Position numbers and translations under genes: made by a program. Of a stretch of DNA of 64,000 bases, positions 49,066 through 56,710 are shown piece after piece. Under the pieces are notes generated by a model. The model was given only the letters and a program-made list of their open reading frames with translations. It was not told the DNA's origin and made no database searches. The first letter of the stretch is position 1. Each line of letters begins with the position of its first letter. Location: NCBI GenBank assembly GCA_937872475.1, contig CALMSY010000022.1, forward strand, positions 1 through 64,000, given 5' to 3'. This DNA is from 67-14 sp020438345. Lineage in GTDB: Bacteria > Actinomycetota > Thermoleophilia > Solirubrobacterales > 70-9.

Positions 49066-51122
49066 TCCGAGGGACTTTCAGCCTGGTCTGCCTGCCCGGT
49101 CTTCTGGGCGGCCAGGTTGAAGACGTACTCCAGACCGTAGTCAGGGTTCCCGTCGGCCCTTGAAAGCATTGTGTGGACCCTCTGGTCGTTCCAGTAGGCG
49201 GAATTCGGGTTCAGCAACAGAGCGGTGACCATCGAGTTTGCCCAAGAGGTATTCAGACCCAGCCCGGATTCGATGTTTGCCCGCAAGAGCCAGACGTCTT
49301 CATCCTTGGGGGATTTCTCGGTTGCTACTGTGGCGGCCGCGAGGGCGTCGCCGTCATCCCCCAGATCCTGGTGGACCGAGGCCAACCTTGCCCAGGTTTC
49401 CCCGCTCCAGGGCAAAGCTGAAACTGCCTGTTCTGCCTTCCGGACCGCAAGCGTTCCGTCACCGTCGCTGGTCGCTGACCGGCTCGCTTCGAGCGAAGAT
49501 GCGGCCTGATAGCTACGGTTCGCAAAGAAAATCGCGGCTCCTGCCAACAGGATCAGGCCGGCGGTCACCGTCAATCGCACCGGGCTCCACGTCTTCTCCT
49601 CTTCCGTGACTCCACGGCTGTAGGCGGGTCCGACCAGCATGGCCGCGCAGACCATCAAAGTCCCGAAAACCACGGGGAATTGTCCAGTCCAGTCGAACAG
49701 GAGAGAAAAACTGCCGACCGCGAGCACGGTGAGGAAGGCAACCATCTCGTTTCGCTGTGTCTGGTCAAGTGAGTTGTTCGGGCTGCTTGACCGGAGCCTG
49801 ACAACCGCCTGCCGGATTACCACACCGATAAACCCGAGAAACGCGAGGAATCCGAGCAGCCCAAGTTCGGAGAGGATCATGAATGGCAACGAGTGCGTGT
49901 CGACTGTCTTCATCCAGTAGTCCCCGAACTCGCGGAAGTAGAACTCGAATCCGCCGGCCCCAATGCCGTGGAGAGGTTGGGTGCCAAAGGCTTCCAGGGC
50001 GGCATCCCAGAGTTGCCAGCGCCCGTTGCCATTGGCGCTGAGAAGGTGCTCTGCTGCGAACGCCTGGTCTTCAGAGCGGTCAACACCGCCGAACGGAATC
50101 GCCGTGAACTCGGATACCCGGTCGATCGGATTCGAGGCGATCAGCAATCCGAAAAGCAGGACAGCCAGAACCGATACGGAAATGAGGACGGTTCGTCTTT
50201 CAGGGTGAAACTGTTTCGCCTTTTGGGTGGCCGCCGGCAGGTAACGCCAGGTCAGGTAACAGGCCAGGAGACTCGCCCCCATGAACAGAAATCCCTGCAG
50301 GGTTGCGGTCGTGCCGTCATCGGCGTGGGCGACGGCACCGAGGTTGGAAACGAGGAGAACTACCGGCAGTCCGGCCAGCAGGGCAAGGAGCGCGGAGCTG
50401 GCAAGCCGCCGACGGTCCGGGCCGAAAGCGATCAGCATGATCAGCCCGATCGAAAGGGCGGCAAGTCCGCCTCGCGAAGCGGTCAGGTAAAGCACGGCGA
50501 AAGCGGCCGGAATCACGCCAATCGCTATCTGGCGGACTCTTTCTCGCGGGTCATGTGCACCGTGCCAAAGCACCAGGAGGATGAACATGACGGCGACCGT
50601 GCCCATCGCATTCCAGTAACCGAGCGGCCAGGCGAGACGCCCGCTCATAATCGGACCCAGGTTTCGGCTCAGCTCGGCGTCGTTGCCGATCAACGGGAGG
50701 TACCGGCTGAGTGCGGCAAGGAGCACGATCAGACCCAGTCCGATAGTCAACCCCCAGAGCCAGGCCCTGCCTTCACCCTTTCTGGAGGTGAAGATCGCGA
50801 GCAGGAAAACGCCGGCCACTCCCAACAGCAGAATTGTCTGGGAGAAAGCTCTCCCGGTATCCGGCGCCCAGGTGATCGAAAGTGCCGTCAAACCCATCAG
50901 CAAAAGAATGAGCACGATTGCCGCGATCCCGGCCCGATTCACCTTCGATCGTGGCAGGACTGTCGTTCCGAGGCCGACCAGAAGAACCGTCCAGGTTACG
51001 AGGCCAAGTTCAGATGTGTACTGGTTCCCGTATCCTCCATAGTTCAGGGCGGTGACTAGGAGAGCCACCGCAACCAGTCCGGTGACGGCGTGTTTCGACT
51101 CGAGAAGTCGAGCTACCGCCAT
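49062..51122 (-). CDS. O-antigen ligase/polymerase-type membrane protein with TPR tail
   Basis: The 686-residue protein has about 12 membrane helices and the Wzy_C-type loop around GIGAGGFEFYFREFGDYW, with the following DTHSLPF typical of O-antigen ligases. After about residue 540 comes a soluble part with tetratricopeptide-like helices (AVRKAEQAVSALPW, LASVHQDLGDDGDALAAA). It may join or polymerise undecaprenyl-linked repeat units. The ATG at 51122 has GAAGGA (51130-51135, minus strand) upstream, so I prefer it over the longer frame to 51278. The ATG overlaps the divergent glycosidase ATG. Confidence 0.85.
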   Translation of the reverse strand: MAVARLLESKHAVTGLVAVALLVTALNYGGYGNQYTSELGLVTWTVLLVGLGTTVLPRSKVNRAGIAAIVLILLLMGLTALSITWAPDTGRAFSQTILLLGVAGVFLLAIFTSRKGEGRAWLWGLTIGLGLIVLLAALSRYLPLIGNDAELSRNLGPIMSGRLAWPLGYWNAMGTVAVMFILLVLWHGAHDPRERVRQIAIGVIPAAFAVLYLTASRGGLAALSIGLIMLIAFGPDRRRLASSALLALLAGLPVVLLVSNLGAVAHADDGTTATLQGFLFMGASLLACYLTWRYLPAATQKAKQFHPERRTVLISVSVLAVLLFGLLIASNPIDRVSEFTAIPFGGVDRSEDQAFAAEHLLSANGNGRWQLWDAALEAFGTQPLHGIGAGGFEFYFREFGDYWMKTVDTHSLPFMILSELGLLGFLAFLGFIGVVIRQAVVRLRSSSPNNSLDQTQRNEMVAFLTVLAVGSFSLLFDWTGQFPVVFGTLMVCAAMLVGPAYSRGVTEEEKTWSPVRLTVTAGLILLAGAAIFFANRSYQAASSLEASRSATSDGDGTLAVRKAEQAVSALPWSGETWARLASVHQDLGDDGDALAAATVATEKSPKDEDVWLLRANIESGLGLNTSWANSMVTALLLNPNSAYWNDQRVHTMLSRADGNPDYGLEYVFNLAAQKTGQADQAESPSD

Positions 51123-52560
51123 GGTCCTGTCCTTCAATCCCGAACCCTCGATCGAGAACGATTCCTTGAAACCACTCAGCTTTCTGTCACTCCCAATGAT
51201 GCTCTTGATTATCCCGGTATTGCTGCTTGGGGTACTTATGCCCGCGGCCGCAACGGCGGCAGAAAGCCCGGCGGGCATCCAATACCAGTACAGCGCGCTA
51301 CCCGAATCGGAGGTGCTTCCCGGTGGTGGTGCCTACGAATCGGCGACCGAATTTCCCGGTAAAGGCATTCCGGTGCTGCTGGTCGCTGCCGTTCTCCTCG
51401 CGGCCGGTGGATTCGGGCTGATCAGGTACCGCCGTAGTGGCGGCGACTGGAAAAAAGCAGTCCGCCCGGTTGTGCCAGCAGCGCTTGCCGGGGCAGTGCT
51501 GGTGGTGGTCCTTTCCTTTGGTGCGACGGGAACCACCGCGGCTCCCACGCCCAAAGCACCCAAGGGATTCCTCAACATTGCTCCCCAGGAGCCTTTCAAC
51601 ACAGTTGATACTCAGAGAATGTCGGTTGGCGGAATCCGATCGATCCGGGTAGCGATCGGCTGGGACCTGATCCAGCCGACCCGCGGCGAGTTCGACTGGG
51701 GCCTGCTCGACCAGGCGGTGCATGACGCGGCCCAGGAGGGCCTGACGATCATGCCGGTCCTCTACGCAACTCCGAAGTGGGTGGCCCCCAAGTCGACAAT
51801 TCTGCCGACCTCGAATTCGCAACTTGCGGCCTGGCGTGACTTCGTCTCCGCGGCAGTCCAGCGTTACGGCCGTAACGGAGCCTTCTGGGACGAGCCGTAC
51901 CAGGACCTTGTCGCGTACATGCCGGTCCGGAACTGGCAGGTGGGGAACGAAGTCAACTTTCATTACTTCGCTACACCTGTTTCGGCCCGTAACTACGCCA
52001 AGATGCTGAAGGTGGCGTCGACCGCGATCCGGGGCAATGACTCACGGGCCCAGGTGATGGTCTCCGGTCTCTACGGCAGGCCCAAAGGGAAGCCGAGCCG
52101 GGCCTTGCCGGCCGCTACTTTCATCGAGCAGCTCGGTCGTCTCGTGCCTGCCCGGTTCTTTGATTCGGTGGCGCTGCACCCCTACTCGCCGAACATGAAG
52201 CAGCTGGAGTTGCTGATCAGCGGCTTCCGCAAGTCGATGAACAAGGCCGGCTACCGGAGCAAGCCGATACAGGTCACGGAAATCGGCTGGGCATCCGGTC
52301 CGAAGAAAAACGCTTTCCTTCTGGGCAGCGAAGCTGCCCAAGCCAAGATGCTGACGGAATCACTTTCCTGGTTGATCCGGATGAGGAAGAAGTACCGGAT
52401 CTCGAGCGTTTACTGGTACTCCTGGAAGGACACCAATCCGAAGGGTGTCAACTGCTCGTTCTGCTACACGATCGGACTTTTCAAATATTCGAGTGCGGAC
52501 AAGCTGATCCCCAAGCAAGCCTGGCGCTCGTTCGTCCGGCTCACCGGTGGCAGGCCCTGA
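51121..52560 (+). CDS. Membrane-anchored clan-A glycosidase-like protein, copy 2
   Basis: The 479-residue protein resembles copy 1 (47998): predicted acid/base E277 in GNEVN, nucleophile E387 in VTEIGW, and the C-terminal CSFCYTIGLF. It differs in having up to three N-terminal hydrophobic segments (about 22-45, 83-101 and 119-134), so the barrel is likely membrane-anchored outside the cell. The start is uncertain: ATG at 51121 overlaps the divergent ATG (CATG), while TTG at 51166 or ATG at 51196 are alternatives. A role in polysaccharide trimming or release is inferred. Confidence 0.75.
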   Translation: MVLSFNPEPSIENDSLKPLSFLSLPMMLLIIPVLLLGVLMPAAATAAESPAGIQYQYSALPESEVLPGGGAYESATEFPGKGIPVLLVAAVLLAAGGFGLIRYRRSGGDWKKAVRPVVPAALAGAVLVVVLSFGATGTTAAPTPKAPKGFLNIAPQEPFNTVDTQRMSVGGIRSIRVAIGWDLIQPTRGEFDWGLLDQAVHDAAQEGLTIMPVLYATPKWVAPKSTILPTSNSQLAAWRDFVSAAVQRYGRNGAFWDEPYQDLVAYMPVRNWQVGNEVNFHYFATPVSARNYAKMLKVASTAIRGNDSRAQVMVSGLYGRPKGKPSRALPAATFIEQLGRLVPARFFDSVALHPYSPNMKQLELLISGFRKSMNKAGYRSKPIQVTEIGWASGPKKNAFLLGSEAAQAKMLTESLSWLIRMRKKYRISSVYWYSWKDTNPKGVNCSFCYTIGLFKYSSADKLIPKQAWRSFVRLTGGRP

Positions 52561-52561
52561 G

Positions 52562-53344
52562 TTGAGCACTGATCCTGAAGTGACCACTGGAGTGGTGGCT
52601 CCGGCGATGCCGGAACGCAACGTTGTGTCCTCCTGGCCTGAAGCCGAACGGCGCGACCCGGCAATCTCGGATCGTCACTATCTCGCCCTCAGGCCACTTG
52701 TCGAACAGCTGAAGGAGGGCATAGACGTCGAGCTTGCTGACCGCAGCGGTCTGGACGTGCTTGACATCGGCTGCGGGAACAAGCCCTACCTGCCGCTGTT
52801 CGAAAGGGTTGCCGGGACCTACTTCGGGGTGGACGCCGTCGAGGGCCCCCAGGTCGACGCAGTCGGCGTCGCGGAAGCATTGCCATGCGAGGACGCAAGC
52901 TTCGATGTGATCCTCTGCACCCAGGTACTCGAGCATGTCGATGACCCCCGCCAGGTCCTCTCTGAAATCAGGAGAGTACTGCGTCCCGGCGGCGTCGTTT
53001 TCCTCTCCACTCATGGCGTTTTCCTCTACCACCCTGACCCGCCGACCTCCGATCGCGACTATTGGCGCTGGACGCATTCCGGTCTCTTGCGGATTTTCCG
53101 GGAATCGGGTGACTGGGATCAGCTCGGAATACAAGGTCAGGGCAACGTGGTCGCCTGCCTGGGATACATCGTGGCCCAGTTCACCGACGAGCTCGGCCAG
53201 CGCCTCCCGGGTCCGCTCGCCCGTGGCCTGATGGCACTGGTGAACACACTCTCCTGGCGTCTCGACAAGGTATTCCCGCCCAACGCGAGAGTTCCCGCAC
53301 CGGGTTCGATGAGTGCCAACTACCTGGTTACGGCTCGACGCTGA
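52562..53344 (+). CDS. Class I SAM-dependent methyltransferase
   Basis: The 260-residue protein has motif I LDVLDIGCGNKPYLPLF, motif II-like YFGVDAVEGPQVDAVG, motif IV FDVILCTQVLEHVDDP and the VLRPGGVVFLSTHG strand, as in Methyltransf_11 enzymes. In polysaccharide clusters such enzymes O-methylate sugars. The TTG at 52562 is just after the glycosidase stop; a GTG at 52547 would overlap it. It converges with the flippase gene. Confidence 0.82.
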   Translation: MSTDPEVTTGVVAPAMPERNVVSSWPEAERRDPAISDRHYLALRPLVEQLKEGIDVELADRSGLDVLDIGCGNKPYLPLFERVAGTYFGVDAVEGPQVDAVGVAEALPCEDASFDVILCTQVLEHVDDPRQVLSEIRRVLRPGGVVFLSTHGVFLYHPDPPTSDRDYWRWTHSGLLRIFRESGDWDQLGIQGQGNVVACLGYIVAQFTDELGQRLPGPLARGLMALVNTLSWRLDKVFPPNARVPAPGSMSANYLVTARR

Positions 53345-54781
53345 TCAGTCCGCAGCGGGCTCCGGCCGAAGCAGCCGGAGCACCGAGCCGGGGCTGATCC
53401 CGCCCTTCAGCGCGTAAGTCACCCCGATCTGGACCAGGGCGGCAACCAGGCCGGCCAGAAGCACTGGCAGGTCGCTGCCCGACCCCAGGGCTACTGGCAG
53501 GCCGACCGCACAACCAGCGACGATTCCCGCAACCGCCGGGAACATGTCCCGCAAGGGGTTGTGGCCGGTTGCCGAGCGCACCATCAGTGAGTAGCCGACC
53601 AGCAGGCAGGAAGAACAGAAGATCGTTGCGATCGAGATCGCCTTCAGCGAAACGATCGGGGCGAGTGCGATCGAAAGGACGATGATCCCGGCCAGGTAGA
53701 TGACCGACATCCACTTGATCCGCTTCGGGTCGGACTCAAGGAAAAGCAAGGGGATGACCAGGCTGAGACCGATGCCGATAAGCGAAGTGATCGACTCCAG
53801 CCGAAGCAGCGGGATTCCTTCCAGCCATTCATTGCCGAAGACCAGACTGGTCAAGGGGTCTGCCGCGATCAGGATGAAGGTGATCATCGGCCCGCCGATC
53901 AGCAGCAGAACCCGCAAGAGAGAACTGAAGATCTCCGTGCGGTGCTCCGGGTTCGCCCGGGTCATTGCCGGGTAGGTGGCCCGGGCTACCATCGGAGCGA
54001 GATAGGCCGGGATGGTCGTAACCGCGAGAGCCCAGACGATCAGCCCGACATCATGAGCGGTGAACAGGATCCCGCCGAGCAGTGGATAAGTGGCATACGC
54101 TGCCTGGCTTGCGGCCCTTACCTGCCACCACTCGGAGGAGAAGCCGCGAAAAAGAGGTTCGCCCTGCTTGAACCGGGGTCTCCACCGCCACCTGGCGACG
54201 ACCATCGCCGCCGGGTACCCGAACAGGGCAGCGACAGCAGCACCCGCCGGTATTACCCATTGGCCGGGTGACAGGACGGCGAGGACTATCGCGACACCAA
54301 CCAGCATCACCCGTTGGGTGACTTCGATGGCAGAGATCTGTTTGAAGGCGAGATTCTTCTCCAGCAAAGCGGTCGGTAGTGCCTGGAGAGAAAACAGGAG
54401 TAGCCCGAAGACCAACAGACTCACCGTCAGGGGTTCGAAGCCGAAGGGAGAGAAAACAAGGCCCACAGCCAGGGCCAGCAGGGAAGCGGGGATCCAGAAG
54501 GCAAGCTGAAGCGCGATGCTGCCGCTCAGGTCACGGTCGCTGATCCGGTTCTTGATGAGGTACGCACCAAGCCCGAGATCGCCGAGGGCCGCACCGACCA
54601 GCACGACCGTGTTTACGTATCCGTAGAGCGAGAACTCGGCCGGGGTAAGGAGCCGCGGCAAAGCGACGATCCCGGCCACGGTGAACAGACCGACCAGGAC
54701 CTGCCTGACACCGAGGAGCGCAGCTCCTCTTGCCGCGAAACCCTTTGCTTCGTCAACCGTCTCGCTGGCGGCGGCTTTCAA
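53345..54781 (-). CDS. Wzx-type polysaccharide flippase
   Basis: This 478-residue protein has 12-14 hydrophobic helices and the pattern of the PST/MATE flippase family (LFSLQALPTALLEKNLAFKQIS, TRANPEHRTEIF), which moves undecaprenyl-pyrophosphate-linked repeat units across the membrane. The start overlaps the upstream methyltransferase stop by four bases (ATGA). It fits a Wzx/Wzy-dependent pathway together with the polymerases nearby. Confidence 0.88.
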   Translation of the reverse strand: MKAAASETVDEAKGFAARGAALLGVRQVLVGLFTVAGIVALPRLLTPAEFSLYGYVNTVVLVGAALGDLGLGAYLIKNRISDRDLSGSIALQLAFWIPASLLALAVGLVFSPFGFEPLTVSLLVFGLLLFSLQALPTALLEKNLAFKQISAIEVTQRVMLVGVAIVLAVLSPGQWVIPAGAAVAALFGYPAAMVVARWRWRPRFKQGEPLFRGFSSEWWQVRAASQAAYATYPLLGGILFTAHDVGLIVWALAVTTIPAYLAPMVARATYPAMTRANPEHRTEIFSSLLRVLLLIGGPMITFILIAADPLTSLVFGNEWLEGIPLLRLESITSLIGIGLSLVIPLLFLESDPKRIKWMSVIYLAGIIVLSIALAPIVSLKAISIATIFCSSCLLVGYSLMVRSATGHNPLRDMFPAVAGIVAGCAVGLPVALGSGSDLPVLLAGLVAALVQIGVTYALKGGISPGSVLRLLRPEPAAD

Positions 54782-55491
54782 GGCCGTTCCGGCTCAGACC
54801 CCGGGAAGATCTCGACGAAGGCACGGTTGGAGTGGGGCGAGGCGTCGCCGGAAAGCTCGAGATCGCGCCTCGGATCGAGGCGGAGCTTCGCGTACCGGAA
54901 CGCATTCCCGGGCCCGGGTTTCGCTTTGAGCACGGTGCTCGCCCTGAATGCCTCGTTCGCCTGCCGGAAATCCCCGTGGTATCTGACCCGATTGCGGTGT
55001 CCACCAGTCGCGGCCAGAGTCTCGAGTTCTTCTCCGGTAGGGAGTCCCCGTTCGATGTGCTCCTCCAGGAACCGGTGACCTTTGCCTGTGACTTCCCGGT
55101 ACCAGACTGTGAGGTCCCGTTCGGCTTCGACATGCTCAGGGGATCCATAGGGGCAGGAGACGATCACACCCCGCCTGGCGACGCGCAGAAGCTCGTCAAA
55201 GTGGCGCTGCCTCAATTCACGGGGGATGTGTTCCAGCACATCGACGCTCACTGCCAGATCGAAACTCTTGTCCTCGAACGGGAGGGTCTTGCCATCGAAT
55301 GTGTAGTCGGCATCTTCGCTCGCCATATTGACCGTTGTCACCGCCGCATCTGGCAGGAACATGGCAAGTTCACCCCGATTGCCGCCCACATCGAGGATCG
55401 AATCGGGACTGTCGGCCAGAGTGGCGATTATTGCGTGGCGTTCGAATGTATCGGGCGCCATCGTCCATTTATTGAGATTGACAGCGGACAC
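54778..55491 (-). CDS. Class I SAM-dependent methyltransferase
   Basis: The 237-residue protein has motif I SILDVGGNRGELAMFLP, motif II TVNMASEDADYTFDGK, FDLAVSVDVLEHIP and ARRGVIVSCPYGSP. A C-terminal basic segment follows. It is coupled to the flippase gene (ATGA). The start is open: GTG at 55491 or ATG at 55461; the longer frame to 55641 would overlap the divergent GT gene. Probably a sugar methyltransferase of the cluster. Confidence 0.78.
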   Translation of the reverse strand: MSAVNLNKWTMAPDTFERHAIIATLADSPDSILDVGGNRGELAMFLPDAAVTTVNMASEDADYTFDGKTLPFEDKSFDLAVSVDVLEHIPRELRQRHFDELLRVARRGVIVSCPYGSPEHVEAERDLTVWYREVTGKGHRFLEEHIERGLPTGEELETLAATGGHRNRVRYHGDFRQANEAFRASTVLKAKPGPGNAFRYAKLRLDPRRDLELSGDASPHSNRAFVEIFPGSEPERP

Positions 55492-55549
55492 GGAGTCAAG
55501 GGAGGATAGGCAACCGGCGTGTAAGGGAGCAGACTGGGAAGATACGGGC

Positions 55550-56710
55550 GTGTTTCCTGACGAGCGGAAAATCAGGGTGCTGGCCCACGCGGACTCCAGA
55601 ATCTTCTCTGGTGCGGAGTCTCTGTTTTGTGATGTTGTCAACGGTCTTTCCGGTGACGACCGCTTTGAAGTTGTCGCTTCGGCCCCGCCGGAGAATCCGG
55701 ACCTGACCGCAGCACTCGCCGATGCGGCTGACTCCGGCCCGGTGCCGGTTTCCGCACAGCCTCTCCGGCTGGCGGCTTTCCACCTCTACGACCCGCGTCG
55801 GATCCTTGCGAGCAGGAAAGCCATGACCGAGGTTGACCCGGACGTGGTCTTTCTCAACCTGCCCAGCCCGGAGTACGGAGCGACTCCGCTACTGGCCGGG
55901 CTTGATCACGAAGTGCCGATCCTCGGCTTGGTACACATAACAGCGGGAATGAAAGAGCATGGGTTCAGATTCGGGGGTGCGAGGGAGCTGCTTTCCAGAC
56001 GGGCGTTGAGGCGCCTTGACCGGGCTTGTGTGGTTTCTGATGCCGCGGCAGGATCCTTCCATGAACAGTGGGGTTCAAAGGACCGGCATCCTGCGCTGAT
56101 CAGGCTGCGCGAGCCCGCGGTCACGCCAGAATCCCGCGAGCTCTCGCGACATCGTCTCGGGCTTCCCTCCGATGCCGGGGTGATCGGCATAGCCGGTCGG
56201 CTGACGGCCAAGCAGAAGGGGCATGACACCTTGATAGAAGCATCGGTTGAGATGCTCCGTGACAGGCCGGATCTGATCTTCGTGGTGGCCGGTGATGGTC
56301 CCGATCTGGCCATGCTTGAGGAGCAGGCAAGAAGCGCCGGGGTAAGCACTAACTGGCGGTTCCTCGGAGCGGTGCGACCGCTTGACAGCTTCTACGGAGC
56401 AATTGATCTGATCGCCATCCCTTCCCGGTTTGAAGGCCTGCCTCTGGTCGCGCTGGAGGCGATCGAGGCGGGTGTGCCCGGTGTTGCCAGTGCCGTTGAC
56501 GGTCTGGCAGATGTCTGGCCGGCGGACTGGCGGGTACTGCCCGATGCCCCTGATGCTCTTGCCGACCGGCTGGCCGGTCTGCTCGAGGCTGACCCGGAAG
56601 AGCTCGATTCCGGGATCGTGGAAGCAAGGCAGCGGATGAATGCACATGTGACCGCCGATCCGTCCGATGATGTGAGCAATTTGCTGGCGGGAATGGTGTC
56701 CCATGCTTGA
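55550..56710 (+). CDS. GT4-family glycosyltransferase
   Basis: The 386-residue protein has the GT-B fold: the N-terminal domain RIFSGAESLFCDVVNGLS, then the GT4 C-terminal domain with IGIAGRLTAKQKGHDTLIEA, VVAGDGPDLAMLEEQ and the EX7E-type RFEGLPLVALEAIEAGVPG. It transfers a sugar from a nucleotide donor to a growing glycan. The GTG at 55550 has GGGAAG upstream. The next gene overlaps by 8 bases, so they are one operon. Confidence 0.87.
   Translation: MFPDERKIRVLAHADSRIFSGAESLFCDVVNGLSGDDRFEVVASAPPENPDLTAALADAADSGPVPVSAQPLRLAAFHLYDPRRILASRKAMTEVDPDVVFLNLPSPEYGATPLLAGLDHEVPILGLVHITAGMKEHGFRFGGARELLSRRALRRLDRACVVSDAAAGSFHEQWGSKDRHPALIRLREPAVTPESRELSRHRLGLPSDAGVIGIAGRLTAKQKGHDTLIEASVEMLRDRPDLIFVVAGDGPDLAMLEEQARSAGVSTNWRFLGAVRPLDSFYGAIDLIAIPSRFEGLPLVALEAIEAGVPGVASAVDGLADVWPADWRVLPDAPDALADRLAGLLEADPEELDSGIVEARQRMNAHVTADPSDDVSNLLAGMVSHA

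Noticed and set aside
49893..51059. 388-codon open frame on the plus strand within the polymerase gene
   Set aside because: It is the antisense of membrane-helix sequence, with low-complexity Gln/Arg/Glu content and no motifs.
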